NCBI RefSeq assembly: GCF_019061125.1 | Contig: NZ_JAHQYI010000002.1 | Span: 1 to 64,000, forward strand | Origin: Microbacterium sp. NC79 | GTDB lineage: Bacteria > Actinomycetota > Actinomycetes > Actinomycetales > Microbacteriaceae | DNA length: 64,000 bases | Direction of reading: 5' to 3' | Translations under genes and position numbers: made by a program | Shown here: positions 8,904 to 19,881 of the stretch, one piece after another | Numbering within the stretch: the first letter of the stretch is position 1 | Layout of the letters: the number at the start of each line of letters is the position of its first letter | Notes under the pieces: generated by a model | Told to the model about the DNA's origin: nothing | Seen by the model: only the letters and a program-made list of their open reading frames with translations | The model's database searches: none

Positions 8904-10907
8904 CTATGCCTTCGGCAACTCGCCATCCGTCGCCTCGGACTGAGGCGGTTCCGGAGCTTCGATCGCCTCGAGCGCCTCATGATCGGACGCCTCGATCGCC
9001 TCACGGTTAGCCTGCTCAATCGCCTCATGCTCGACGGCTTCGAGGGCGTCTTGCTCGGCCTTTTGCGCACGAATCACGTCGATCTGCCCGGTGCGGGCGT
9101 CGTCGTACCATTCGGTGAGTTCCGGATTTTCCGTGTCGAGCCACGCGCCAGCGCCCTCGTCTGGCGCCGTCGCGGAGGCCTCAAACACGAAGTCGTCACC
9201 GTGTTCTTCGATACCGCGCTTGATGCCCTCTTCGATCGCGACTTCAGCGAACTTGTTTCGCAGAATCAGCGGGTCAGTGGAGAGGTCACGCCACCACGCA
9301 AACATGATGCCGATGATCACGAACGCGAAGGGAAGCGCCGAGACGGTCACCAGGGCTTGAAGTGCGGTGAGTGCGTCGCGGCCACCGGCCAGCAGCAGCG
9401 TGGTGGCAATGGCCGACAGCGCGACACCCCACGTGATGGTGACCCACCGCGTCGGTTGCGGATTGCCGCTCTGGCTCATTTGACCCATCACGATTGAGGC
9501 CGAGTCGGCGCTAGTGACGAAGAAGATGACGACCGCGACCATCGCGATGACCGAGGTGATCAGCGGGATCGGCAGGTTGCCGAGCAGGCTGAACAGGATG
9601 TCTTGACTGTCATCAGCCTTCGACAGGCCTGCGCCATTCTCCTCCATGCGCATCGCCGTGCCGCCGAAAATACCGAACCAGATGAGGCAAACGATTGACG
9701 GAACGATCATCACGACGAACGTGAACTGGCGAATCGTGCGGCCGCGAGAAATCTTTGCGATGAACATGCCGACGAACGGCGTCCACGACACCCACCACGC
9801 CCAGTAGTAGGTGGTCCAGGTCTTCATGAATTCGGCGGTGTCGGGGCCATCGACGGGCGAGCGCTGCATCATCGTGGTGAGGTCGTTGAAGAACGCGACA
9901 CCGGATGACGGAATGAAGTTCAGCAGGAACAGCGTCGGGCCTGCGATGAAAACGAAGGCGGCGAGCACGGCCACCATCAGCATGTTGATGTTGGAGAGCA
10001 CGCGGATGCCGCGTTTGACTCCCGAGACCGCAGACAGAATGAAGGCGCACGTCAGCACCGCGATAATCGCGATGATGATGCTGTTGCCCACCGGGCCGAT
10101 GCCGCCAACGATTTCGACGCCGCGTGCGATTTGCAATGCACCGATGCCGAGGGAAACGGCGGTACCGAACAGCGTCACGATGATCGCGAAGATATCGATC
10201 ACCGCGCCGATCGGCCCCTTGGTTTTCTGGCTGAAGATGGGGTCGAAGATCGAAGAGATGAGAGGCGAACGAGCGCGACGGTAGGCAACGTAGGCGATGG
10301 CGCCACCGACGAGGGCGTAGTACGCCCAGGCCATCGGCCCCCAGTGGAACATCGTCTGGGCCATCGCATGGAGCATCGCGTCACGACTCTCCGCGTCGCC
10401 GGAAAAGCCCGAAGGCGGTGTCATGAAATAGACCAGCGGCTCGTAGGGTCCGTAGAAGAGCAGCCCAATGCCCATGCCTGCGGAGAACAGCATGGCAACC
10501 CAGGAGATGGTGGAGAATTCCGGCTTCTCGTCATCCGCACCGAGCACGATGCGGCCACGTTGGCCGATCGAGACAATGAGCATGAAGAAGAAAACGGCAA
10601 TCGTCAGCAGGGAGAACAGCCACCCGAACCCGGAGGAGATTCCGTTGAGTGCGGTGGTTGCGAATGTGCCCATGCCGACGGTGTCGGTGAGACCCCACAC
10701 AACGAAACCGACCGCGAAAGCGGCGGTAATGACGAACACCCACCAGTTCGTGCTGAACTTGCGGCCGGTGTCGTCCACACCGATTCCGGGGATCAGTGCG
10801 GGGTGCACGCCATAGGGCGTATTGACCTCATGGAAGATGCGCTTGGCAGCCGCTTTTGGCCGACCGCGCCGCGTAGACTCTGGCTCCGTGGACGATGGCG
10901 TTGTCAT
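8904..10907 (-). CDS. BCCT family betaine/choline/carnitine transporter
   Basis: The product is 667 residues with about 12 membrane segments between residues 50 and 540. The BCCT signature is present: GMGIGLLFYGPYEPLVYF, then MFHWGPMAWAYYALVGGAIAY, and the tryptophan-rich WAWWVSWTPFVGMFIAKISRGRT. These proteins import glycine betaine, choline or carnitine with sodium or protons as osmoprotectants. The C-terminal 130 residues form a hydrophilic, Glu/Ala-rich tail with probable coiled coil (EALEAVEHEAIEQANREA), like the osmosensing tails of BetP-type members. The gene stands alone with its own terminator. Confidence 0.9.
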   Translation of the reverse strand: MTTPSSTEPESTRRGRPKAAAKRIFHEVNTPYGVHPALIPGIGVDDTGRKFSTNWWVFVITAAFAVGFVVWGLTDTVGMGTFATTALNGISSGFGWLFSLLTIAVFFFMLIVSIGQRGRIVLGADDEKPEFSTISWVAMLFSAGMGIGLLFYGPYEPLVYFMTPPSGFSGDAESRDAMLHAMAQTMFHWGPMAWAYYALVGGAIAYVAYRRARSPLISSIFDPIFSQKTKGPIGAVIDIFAIIVTLFGTAVSLGIGALQIARGVEIVGGIGPVGNSIIIAIIAVLTCAFILSAVSGVKRGIRVLSNINMLMVAVLAAFVFIAGPTLFLLNFIPSSGVAFFNDLTTMMQRSPVDGPDTAEFMKTWTTYYWAWWVSWTPFVGMFIAKISRGRTIRQFTFVVMIVPSIVCLIWFGIFGGTAMRMEENGAGLSKADDSQDILFSLLGNLPIPLITSVIAMVAVVIFFVTSADSASIVMGQMSQSGNPQPTRWVTITWGVALSAIATTLLLAGGRDALTALQALVTVSALPFAFVIIGIMFAWWRDLSTDPLILRNKFAEVAIEEGIKRGIEEHGDDFVFEASATAPDEGAGAWLDTENPELTEWYDDARTGQIDVIRAQKAEQDALEAVEHEAIEQANREAIEASDHEALEAIEAPEPPQSEATDGELPKA

Positions 10908-11061
10908 GATGTTGGCCCCCTATATGCAAGATTTTGCCCCATCAAGCCTAGAAAGTCTGCCTGCACCATGCGCTCCAGCATCATCCAGGTAAGTATGACA
11001 ACGCGCGCGAGGTTAGCACGAAGGCGCAGCAGCCAAGGAAGAGCTGGGTAACAACGGCGAA

Positions 11062-11128
11062 AGCGCCGGATAAACGAAGAAGACCCTGACATGCGTCAGG
11101 GTCTTCTTCGTTTGGTGGCAAGTGAGGG
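11062..11128. repeat. 67-bp direct repeat, copy 1 (terminator plus tRNA-Tyr 3' end)
   Basis: The sequence is identical to 11228-11294. It includes a 42-base hairpin (11072-11113) and the last 15 or so bases of tRNA-Tyr, but here the rest of the tRNA is missing. The 100 bases between the copies hold no gene; a T-arm-like TTCGAAT near 11217 is the only tRNA-like trace. Bases 10908-11278 otherwise contain only the transporter's upstream region. Confidence 0.85.
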
Positions 11129-11227
11129 TCCCCAGCACTCCTCCACACGCCATTGCATGGCGCGCGGAGCCTCTGTGCTGTGGGCCCATCGAACTACGCG
11201 GTGCTACGCACCGCTGTTCGAATCCCC

Positions 11228-11294
11228 AGCGCCGGATAAACGAAGAAGACCCTGACATGCGTCAGGGTCTTCTTCGTTTGGTGGCAAGTGAGGG
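11228..11294. repeat. 67-bp direct repeat, copy 2 (at intact tRNA-Tyr)
   Basis: This second copy overlaps the 3' end of intact tRNA-Tyr (11279-11294) and its terminator. A duplicated tRNA 3' end is the footprint expected of an integrase attachment site or of a decayed tandem tRNA; no integrase is present nearby. Confidence 0.85.
11238..11279 (-). terminator. Terminator of tRNA-Tyr
   Basis: A perfect 19-bp stem (AAACGAAGAAGACCCTGAC and its complement) has an ATGC loop and begins right after the tRNA CCA end. An identical hairpin is at 11072-11113 in the first repeat copy. Confidence 0.8.
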
Positions 11295-11363
11295 ATTCGA
11301 ACCCCCGAATGCAATGCAGGCTGATTTACAGTCAGCTCCCTTTGGCCGCTTGGGTAACTTGCC
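11279..11363 (-). tRNA. tRNA-Tyr (anticodon GTA)
   Basis: This is an 85-base class II tRNA on the minus strand, beginning GGCAAGTTACCCAAG. The acceptor stem GGCAAGT/ACTTGCC is perfect, the anticodon loop CTGTAAA carries GTA, a long variable arm is present, the T-arm is GGTTCGAATCC, and CCA is encoded. Confidence 0.93.
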
Positions 11364-11506
11364 AGGTGCACCCCCGTCCGACTTGTACAGCCGACCGGAG
11401 ACGCGATTATTGATACTACCCTGCCAAAGCCTGAGGAAAAAATCGACCACGTTACCCGCGAGTGTCATCGATTCTCACCCGCGCACGATCACCGTTCCCT
11501 CGACGA

Positions 11507-12412
11507 TTACGTCTCGATCTTGTCGTAACTTTCGCCAGGTTGAGCCGGTATTTGCAACAGTGCTCCTTCGTGGCGCACAGTGGCAGCTGCAACATCCATG
11601 GCACGCTCGAGACCGGCCGCCCAATCGATGGGCTCTGGCGCGGTCAGCACCCACGACACCATCGCCGCCAGCACCGCGTCCCCTGCCCCCATCGTGTCAA
11701 CGACCTGCCCGGGCATGTGCGCGATGCCACGCTCAACCACGGCATCTGCGGTGTCGACACGTGCACCGCCGCGGCCACGGGTGGAGACCACCACGGGAAT
11801 GCCGCGCTCACGCAACCAGCCGCGCACTGGTTCCACTCCGGATCCGTACAGCAGCTCGGTGTCGTCGTCGCCAACCTTCACGAGTTTTGCGCGGGCAAGG
11901 AGCCTGTCAAAGCCGCGCACAAACTCATCGAGGTCGCGCATCATTCCGGCTCGCGGGTTGGGGTCGATGAAGAGGTCAGCGTCGGAACCATCGAGTGCGG
12001 CGCGCAGACCGTCGACCTGCGCGGGATCGTCAAGGGCCATACAGCTCACCACCACGCCGCGTGCGGCGGCGATGGCCGCGCGCTCCGCATCGCCGAAGAC
12101 GATCGAGCGCCGCCGTGAGGCGTTATTGAACGCGTATGTCGGCTCACCATTGACTCGTTCACTCACGGCCCGCGCGGTACCGAGTGGTGATCGGGTCGCG
12201 ATCAGCGAGACCCCGAACGTCTGCAGGTAGGTGCGCACGCGGTCGCCGTCGGCGTCATCTCCGACCATGGCGATGAGCGCAACGGAATGCCCGAGTCGGG
12301 CAAGGCCCACGGCAACGTTCAGGGCAGCGCCGCCGACGAACTCACGCACGCTGCGCTCATCGCGCAGTTCATCGATGAGCGCATCTCCAATGACGATGAC
12401 ATCGGCGGTCAT
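11507..12412 (-). CDS. PfkB family carbohydrate kinase (fructokinase-like)
   Basis: The product is 301 residues. It has the ribokinase-fold motif GGAALNVAVGLARLG at about 27-41 and the catalytic signature DTMGAGDAVLAAM near 235-250. The Asp of GAGD is the expected base. The substrate is probably a hexose or pentose such as fructose, but the sequence does not fix it. The start overlaps by one base the stop of the FBP-type gene upstream (TAATG), so the two are coupled. It is not close in sequence to the PfkB kinase near the start of the window. Confidence 0.85.
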   Translation of the reverse strand: MTADVIVIGDALIDELRDERSVREFVGGAALNVAVGLARLGHSVALIAMVGDDADGDRVRTYLQTFGVSLIATRSPLGTARAVSERVNGEPTYAFNNASRRRSIVFGDAERAAIAAARGVVVSCMALDDPAQVDGLRAALDGSDADLFIDPNPRAGMMRDLDEFVRGFDRLLARAKLVKVGDDDTELLYGSGVEPVRGWLRERGIPVVVSTRGRGGARVDTADAVVERGIAHMPGQVVDTMGAGDAVLAAMVSWVLTAPEPIDWAAGLERAMDVAAATVRHEGALLQIPAQPGESYDKIET

Positions 12413-12891
12413 TACAGCACCTGCGCAACCAGATTCTCGGCGCGCATGCGGGTGGAGTCGATGCGGCGGTCGACACTCGCTCGCACTTCACCTGGAGCAA
12501 GCGGAGCCGCCAGCCGCACGTTATCGTGACACGACAAATCTGCGCACATCATGGTTCCGATACTGTCGCCACGCTCCCCCGCTTGCCCAGCCTTACGTGC
12601 AGTGAACATGGCAACTTGATCTCCCGGTTGCATCGTGTGGCAGATGTTGCAGAGGGCCGACCGCGCCCGTGAGTGACCGTCGGCGCGGCGCAATACGATG
12701 CCGGTTGCCTCCGCGCCCGTCTGCACAATGAGATATCCGCGGCCCGCGTGCCGCGGATCCGCCCACGCGTAGAAGTCTTGGTGATCCCAATCGGCAATAT
12801 AGAAACCAATCGGCACGGTGAGGTGCTTCACTTCCTCTGCGGTGGCGTTGCGGAGCGCATGAGCGACGTCCGCTTCGGTCAAAGCCTGCAT
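12412..12891 (-). CDS. FBP family EF-G-binding protein with C-terminal zinc finger
   Basis: The product is 159 residues. The C-terminal half has a treble-clef zinc finger with cysteine pairs in CNICH and CADLSCH, and the N-terminal half matches the FBP domain (MQALTEADVAHALRNATAEE start, YAWADPRHAGRGYLI). FBP/FusB-type proteins bind elongation factor G and rescue ribosomes stalled by fusidic acid. Actinobacterial homologues are common and mostly uncharacterised, so fusidic acid resistance is a family property, not a demonstrated role here. It is the first gene of a pair with the PfkB kinase. Confidence 0.8.
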   Translation of the reverse strand: MQALTEADVAHALRNATAEEVKHLTVPIGFYIADWDHQDFYAWADPRHAGRGYLIVQTGAEATGIVLRRADGHSRARSALCNICHTMQPGDQVAMFTARKAGQAGERGDSIGTMMCADLSCHDNVRLAAPLAPGEVRASVDRRIDSTRMRAENLVAQVL

Positions 12892-12900
12892 TCGCTGAGT

Positions 12901-13815
12901 CTATGAGGTGTACGGCGCATCGGCACCCTCCGTCACGGCCGTCGGCGCCTCAGCTACCGCCTCAGCGTTGCGATCGCGAATGACGAAGCCGAAAGCGAAT
13001 GCGATGAAGAACATCAGCACGCCATAGACAGCGGCGGGGAGGCTGAGCTCCATCGAGCCCATCACGGTTTGCGCGATGACGATCGCGAGGGTGGCGTTGT
13101 GAATACCAATCTCAAACGACGCCGCGATCGACTGGCGTTTGCCGACGCGCGCCAGGCGCGGAACCAGATAGCCGACGGCGAGGCTGATGATGCAGAACAC
13201 GATCGTGATTCCGGCGAGCGCGCCGACGTTGTCGACCAGCAGCTGCCAGTTACTGGCGACGGCGCCGGCAATCACAATGACCAGCACGAGCATCGAGACG
13301 ATGCGCACGGCTCGGTCGGTGCGCTTCGCGAAGCCGGGAGCGAAGTGCCGCACGATCATGCCGAGCACCACGGGCAACAGCACAATGGCGAAGACTTCGA
13401 TGACCTTCGACCACTGCATACCGAGCTGGTCGTCGAACGGCTGGAAGTACATGATGGCGAGATTTGTGATGAGCGGCAACGTCACAACGGCGATGACCGA
13501 GTTGACGGCCGTAAGCGAAATGTTCAGCGCCACGTCGCCGCGGAACAGGTGACTATAAAGGTTCGCCGTGGTTCCGCCAGGCGATGCCGCAAGCATCATC
13601 ATGCCGACGGCCAACACGGGCGGCAGCTGAAACAACAGCACGAGCCCGAAACAGATCGCAGGCAGCAGAATGAGTTGGCACAGCAGCGCCAGGAAGACAG
13701 CTTTTGGCTGCTTCACGACGCGTGCAAAGTCGCGCGGTGTGAGGCTGAGGCCCAGGCCGAACATGATGATGCCGAGGGCGACGGGTAATCCGATGGTGGT
13801 CAACGCTGATCCCAT
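12901..13815 (-). CDS. Bile acid:sodium symporter family (BASS) protein
   Basis: The product is 304 residues with about nine or ten hydrophobic segments. The family signature is seen in PPVLAVGMMMLAASPGGTTANLYSHLFRGD, followed by FEIGIHNATLAIVIA in the second repeat; these form the crossing sodium sites. Members take up organic anions such as bile acids, pantoate or pyruvate; the substrate here is unknown. The acidic tail (about 275-304) is poorly conserved. It lies just upstream of the FBP gene on the same strand, 9 bases apart, so all three genes may form one transcript. Confidence 0.85.
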   Translation of the reverse strand: MGSALTTIGLPVALGIIMFGLGLSLTPRDFARVVKQPKAVFLALLCQLILLPAICFGLVLLFQLPPVLAVGMMMLAASPGGTTANLYSHLFRGDVALNISLTAVNSVIAVVTLPLITNLAIMYFQPFDDQLGMQWSKVIEVFAIVLLPVVLGMIVRHFAPGFAKRTDRAVRIVSMLVLVIVIAGAVASNWQLLVDNVGALAGITIVFCIISLAVGYLVPRLARVGKRQSIAASFEIGIHNATLAIVIAQTVMGSMELSLPAAVYGVLMFFIAFAFGFVIRDRNAEAVAEAPTAVTEGADAPYTS

Positions 13816-13883
13816 GGCACACAGTGTGGCCGAGACCCGCGTGGAAGTCCATCAATTTTGTCGCGCCCCCACACGTGGGTTCA

Positions 13884-13954
13884 CGCGAAACACAATTTGG
13901 TCGGCGAGAAACATGCGGCGCGGCAGTGTTTCGCCGACCAAATTGTGTTTCGCG
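13884..13954. repeat. Perfect 24-bp inverted repeat with 23-base loop
   Basis: The left arm 13884-13907 (CGCGAAACACAATTTGGTCG then GCGA) is the exact reverse complement of 13931-13954. It sits between two genes on the minus strand and could stop transcription after the amylase, but it has no T-tract. The loop contains a second, shorter GAAACA/TGTTTC pairing, allowing alternative folds. Confidence 0.9.
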
Positions 13955-13966
13955 GCGGAGAGAGGG

Positions 13967-15850
13967 TTAAGCGGTGCGCACGCCGGGGAGTGACCAGAGC
14001 GCGAACGCGGGGCCCTCGGCTTCCAGGAGAACGGAACCATCGGTTGCGGTGGCGAGGGTCACGTCGCCGAAGAGCGCCTGGGCGTGCGATGCACCGGGAA
14101 GGAGAACAGCGTCGAGCTCGACAGACAGGTCACCCCGGCTCGCCACGACGAGCATCGTCTCGGCGGCGCTCTCACGAACAAACACGAGCGCCTCATCGTC
14201 GACGTGCACGAACCGCATGCCGCCGGTCTGCAACGCCGGATGCGCGTGGCGGAGGGCAATCAGCTCGCGATACAGGGCGATGCGTTCGGCGATCGCGGGG
14301 TCAGACTCCGTTCCCCACGGAATCGGGGTGCGGCTGCTCTCGCCATCGGCACCGGTCAACGCGAACTCGTCGCCTGCGAATACCACCGGAACCCCGGGCA
14401 CCGTGAGCGAGAGTCCCACCGCCAGCGGCATGGTTCCGTCAGCCGCATTCTGCTCAAAGCGGGCGGTGTCGTGGGTGTCGAGCGGCAGCATGTTGCCGAG
14501 GCGCACACGCCACGGGATGCCTGCGGTGAAGCGGGTCATCGCCGTGGCGACGTCGCGTGCCGTGTAGCGCGGAATGCCACCGATCGGCTGCGTGAAGAAC
14601 CATGGCTCAGTGAGCTCTTCGCCGTCGTATGAGAGCCACGGCGTGCCGGCGGGGGCGCTCAGCCAGCCCCATACCGGGCGGGTGAACGACGGATACGTCA
14701 TCGCGCCGTGCCAAGCGTCACCCTGCAGGTCGCTTGTCGCGTCGTTCGTGGATTCACCGAGCAAAATCGCATCCGGGTTCGTTGCCTGCACCGTGCGCAA
14801 CAGGGTCTGTCGCACGTCGGCGTTAAGGTCAATGTCACCGTAGCGACCGGTCATGTTGGCAACGTCAACGCGCCAACCGTCGATGCCGAACGGCTGTTTC
14901 AGCCAGTGCGCGACGACCGAATCCTCGCCCTCGATGAAGCGTCGGCGCAGTTCCGTCGATGCCCAGTTGAACTTCGGCAGCGTCTGCGCGCCCATCCACG
15001 TCGCATATTCGGTGTTGTCGGCGTTGGTGAAGTAGTAAAAGTCGCTTTCCGGCGCATCCGGGTTGCCGTAGGCGGCGCGGAACCATTCGTGGCGGTCGCC
15101 TGAGTGGTTGCTGGTCAGGTCGCCAATGATGCGCATGCCGCGGGCGTGCACGGCATCAATGAGCCGCCGGTAGGCATCGTCGCCGCCGAGCAGCGGATCG
15201 ACGGACAAGAAGCTGGACGCGTCGTATCGGTGGTTGGATGCCGCAGGAAATACCGGGGTCAGGTAGAGGAGCGTGACGCCGAGATTTTCGAGGTGATCAA
15301 GGTGCTCGATGATGCCGTCCAGGTCACCGCCATAGAACTGCTGCGAACGGCCGGGCAGCACCGGGTCGACAGGGGCATCCCAGGCCGCCGGGATGGCCCA
15401 CTCCGGCGTCTCATGCGTGTCGGCCTGCGCCGAGCGCGCGAAGCGGTCCGGGAAGATTTGGTACATCACCGCTTGGTTCAGCCACGTGGGCGGAGCCGGC
15501 GTCGTGACGAACGCGAAGTCTTCTGCGTCGAGCGTCTCCCCCATGTGCATGCCCGACTGGTTGAGCGTCGTGACGGAACCGTCGACGTGAATAAAGAGGA
15601 AGCGGTAGCCGTGCCGCGGGTTCTCCACCACAATCTCGGCCTGCCACCAGTCCCAGCCGTCAGCACTCGAGATCAACGCGGCCTCGCTCCACCGCGGCTC
15701 GTGGTCGGGGTTAGATCGGGTGCGCACCGCGGCCAGCGGTCCATACCCCTGTGGCACGCGCACACGCACGTGCACGGTGTCGCCGAGCGTGGGCGCCTGC
15801 GTCGAAACGTAGAGATCGGAACCATCATGGTGGGGCAGCAGATTCGTCAC
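13967..15850 (-). CDS. GH13 alpha-amylase family enzyme, cytoplasmic (neopullulanase/cyclomaltodextrinase-like)
   Basis: The product is 627 residues with no signal peptide. An N-terminal beta-sandwich of about 120 residues is followed by the GH13 barrel. Conserved regions are DLTSNH, GWRVDVANM (nucleophile Asp), LLGEST (acid/base Glu) and LDTHDTARF (third Asp). The N-terminal sandwich plus barrel is typical of enzymes that cut imported maltodextrins or cyclodextrins inside the cell. It is the last gene of the mal cluster, 57 bases after the secreted amylase, so the likely role is intracellular breakdown of the maltodextrins imported by MalEFG. Confidence 0.87.
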   Translation of the reverse strand: MTNLLPHHDGSDLYVSTQAPTLGDTVHVRVRVPQGYGPLAAVRTRSNPDHEPRWSEAALISSADGWDWWQAEIVVENPRHGYRFLFIHVDGSVTTLNQSGMHMGETLDAEDFAFVTTPAPPTWLNQAVMYQIFPDRFARSAQADTHETPEWAIPAAWDAPVDPVLPGRSQQFYGGDLDGIIEHLDHLENLGVTLLYLTPVFPAASNHRYDASSFLSVDPLLGGDDAYRRLIDAVHARGMRIIGDLTSNHSGDRHEWFRAAYGNPDAPESDFYYFTNADNTEYATWMGAQTLPKFNWASTELRRRFIEGEDSVVAHWLKQPFGIDGWRVDVANMTGRYGDIDLNADVRQTLLRTVQATNPDAILLGESTNDATSDLQGDAWHGAMTYPSFTRPVWGWLSAPAGTPWLSYDGEELTEPWFFTQPIGGIPRYTARDVATAMTRFTAGIPWRVRLGNMLPLDTHDTARFEQNAADGTMPLAVGLSLTVPGVPVVFAGDEFALTGADGESSRTPIPWGTESDPAIAERIALYRELIALRHAHPALQTGGMRFVHVDDEALVFVRESAAETMLVVASRGDLSVELDAVLLPGASHAQALFGDVTLATATDGSVLLEAEGPAFALWSLPGVRTA

Positions 15851-15907
15851 GGTGCTCCTAACCTTTCGTCGTGCCCAGCGTAATGAGTGACAACGAGACC
15901 ACGCCGC

Positions 15908-17335
15908 TCAACGGGCGACGGCCTCAACATGGATCGCGGAACTCTGGCCGGCAGCCAGAGTAAACGTGGCTGTGCCATTGTCCACGGTGACGGTAACAGC
16001 GCACTCCGGAACCAGGACATCGCAGTAGGTTGCGTCAGGCATCGTGGTGGGCAGGGTGAGCGTCGCCTCGGACTCGCCCTGGTTAACGGCGACAGCGCCC
16101 CTCCCCTCGCGTTCGAAGGCGTACGCGTCGTCCACCATCACTCCGGGAAGACGCGGCGCTTCTCCCACGGCGATCCGGAATGCCACCATGGGGGCAATCG
16201 CATCCCACACATGAATGCACGTGCGGTCGCCATCCGCAAAGTCCTGCGGACCATGCGCGCCCTCGGCGCAACCAACCGGTTCAATGGTTCCGCTCGCCGT
16301 TGTTTTTGCCCCCGCATCACGGTCAGAGAACGCGTAACCGGAGTAGACGACGGGAGTGCCGTAGTCATCAGCCAGCATCAGGACGTTCGCCATCGCATAC
16401 GCGTCGCCGTCGCGGTAGGTGATTTGTGCTTCGCCGCGTTCGGTGTCGTGGTTGTCGACGAAGACGATGGCCTGATCAGACGGAACGTGCTGCGGGCGTT
16501 CGTTGCTCAGATCGGGTTCAGTAAAGCTGCCGGAGACAAACTGAATGCCCAGGTCGCGAGCGTAGGTGAACTCGAAGACGCTGCCCGCACCCAGGTATTC
16601 CTCGGGCAGGACGGGCTCGCCTGATCCGCGGATCACTTCGCTCATGATGGTGGTGTTTGCTGGCAGTTCGGCGACGATAGCTTCAACATCGGTCGCCGCA
16701 ATGTGTTTGGCTGCATCAATGCGGAAGCCGTCGACACCCAGCGACAGCAGGTCGTTCAGGTAGGCCACGATCGTCGCGCGCACGTGCGGTGCAGAGGTGT
16801 CGAGGTCGGCGAGGTTGACGAGTTCGCACGTCTGTACCTGGGCGCGGTCGCGATAGTTGCGGATGTCGTTGTCGCCGGTGAGTCCGCAATCGTGGAAGTC
16901 AGCGGGTTCGTAAAGACCAGGGTACGAGTCGTGTTCGTAGGCGCTGCCAGCAAAGCCTGTGCCCGGCGCGCTCTGACCCGACATGTGGTTGATCACGGCA
17001 TCGGCGATGATTCCGACACCGACCGCATCGCACCGCTTCACCATGTCGGCGAACTCATCGCGCGTACCGAGTCGGGAGTCGAGCTGATAGCTGACCGGCT
17101 GATACGACACCCACCATTCGTCGCCCGTGATGCTCTCCTGCGGCGGAGACGTCAGCACCCAGCCATAGCCGGCGGGGCCAAGGGTTGACTCGCACTCATC
17201 GGCGATGGCCGTCCACGGCATTTGAAAGAGTTGCACACCGACATCGCTGCGGGTCGTCTCGTCGGTCGATGAACATGCCGCTAATGACAGCGCTGCGAGA
17301 GCCAGAATGGCCCCCGCGGCGACAGTGCGCTTCAT
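15908..17335 (-). CDS. Secreted GH13 alpha-amylase, lipoprotein
   Basis: The product is 475 residues from MKRTVAAGAILALAALSLAAC, a signal peptide with lipobox LAAC. An in-frame start at 17356 would overlap malG by 14 bases; 17335 lies just after the malG stop and begins directly with the signal. The catalytic regions are DAVINH, GFRIDAAKH (nucleophile Asp), SEVI (Glu) and FVDNHDTER, followed by a C-terminal beta domain. It would degrade starch or glycogen at the cell surface, supplying maltodextrins to MalE. It is fourth in the mal operon. Confidence 0.87.
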   Translation of the reverse strand: MKRTVAAGAILALAALSLAACSSTDETTRSDVGVQLFQMPWTAIADECESTLGPAGYGWVLTSPPQESITGDEWWVSYQPVSYQLDSRLGTRDEFADMVKRCDAVGVGIIADAVINHMSGQSAPGTGFAGSAYEHDSYPGLYEPADFHDCGLTGDNDIRNYRDRAQVQTCELVNLADLDTSAPHVRATIVAYLNDLLSLGVDGFRIDAAKHIAATDVEAIVAELPANTTIMSEVIRGSGEPVLPEEYLGAGSVFEFTYARDLGIQFVSGSFTEPDLSNERPQHVPSDQAIVFVDNHDTERGEAQITYRDGDAYAMANVLMLADDYGTPVVYSGYAFSDRDAGAKTTASGTIEPVGCAEGAHGPQDFADGDRTCIHVWDAIAPMVAFRIAVGEAPRLPGVMVDDAYAFEREGRGAVAVNQGESEATLTLPTTMPDATYCDVLVPECAVTVTVDNGTATFTLAAGQSSAIHVEAVAR

Positions 17336-17342
17336 CGGATGC

Positions 17343-18250
17343 TTACTTGACCGCACCGGCGGTCAGACCACCGACGATGTACTTCTGCAGGAAGAGGAAG
17401 AGCGCGACAACGGGAAGAGCCGCCATCACGGCGCCGGCGGAGAACGCCGACCAGTCGGCATAGCGCGGGTTCGACACGAGCTGCGTGAGACCAACAGCGA
17501 GGGTCTGCGCCTCCTTGTCGGTCAGAATGACGGACGCCACCACAAACTCGTTGACGGTTGCGATGAAGCTGAGCAGGGCAACGACAGCGAGGATCGGAGC
17601 AACCAGACGCAGAATGATCGTAAAGAAGATGCGCGCGTGGCTGGCACCGTCAATCTTCGCCGCTTCGTCGATGTCTTTCGGCACCGTGTTGAAGAAGCCG
17701 TACATGAGGTACGTGTTCACGCCGAGGGCGCCACCGAGGTACACCAGGATCAGTCCGGCATGCGTGTTCAGGCCGATCGCGGGAAACCACTCACCGAGCG
17801 TCGACATCAGCAAGAAGATGGCGACGACGGCCAGAATCTGCGGGAACATCTGCACGATCACGATAGACATCAGCCCGACGCGACGCCCCTGGAACCGCAT
17901 GCGTGAGAACGCGTAGGCAGCGAGGGCGCCGAGGAAGACCGTTGCGACGCTCGTAATGCCAGCGACAAGCAACGTGTTGCCAAACCACTGCATGAACGGA
18001 ACCTGCGGGTCATTCAGAATGCGCAGATAGCTGTCGAGTCCGATCGTCGAGAACAGCGCGTTGGAGCCGGTGAGGGTGCCGTTCGGGTTCAGCGACGAAG
18101 AGATCACGAAGATGATCGGGAAGAGCGAGAAGATCACCATGACGACGCCGACGATGTGGCGCCACCCGGTCTCGGTAAACCAGCGACCGAACTTGAAGGG
18201 TCGCTTCGTCGGGATCGTGGAGATATCGGTGGGAACTGCTGTGGTGGACA

Positions 18251-18251
<1 letters not shown>
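17343..18251 (-). CDS. malG: Maltose/maltodextrin ABC transporter permease MalG
   Basis: The product is 302 residues with six membrane segments and the EAA loop DIDEAAKIDGASHARIFF, which docks on the transport ATPase. The sequence begins with a short polar leader, as MalG proteins do, and ends GGLTAGAVK. The start codon overlaps the malF stop by one base (TAATG). No MalK-type ATPase gene is in the cluster, so a shared ATPase encoded elsewhere must energise the system. Confidence 0.92.
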
Positions 18252-19861
<1,610 letters not shown>

Positions 19862-19881
19862 CCGGCTGGCCCTTCCCCGTG

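Noticed and set aside
11129..11227. Possible second tRNA between the 67-bp repeats
   Set aside because: A T-arm-like TTCGAAT exists, but no acceptor or anticodon stem can be drawn.
13069..13788. Polar plus-strand frame opposite the BASS transporter
   Set aside because: It is antisense to a clear membrane transporter; composition (Asp/His/Gln-rich) is typical of a shadow frame.
13884..13954. Ordinary intrinsic terminator
   Set aside because: The hairpin lacks a T-tract on either side and has a 23-base loop.
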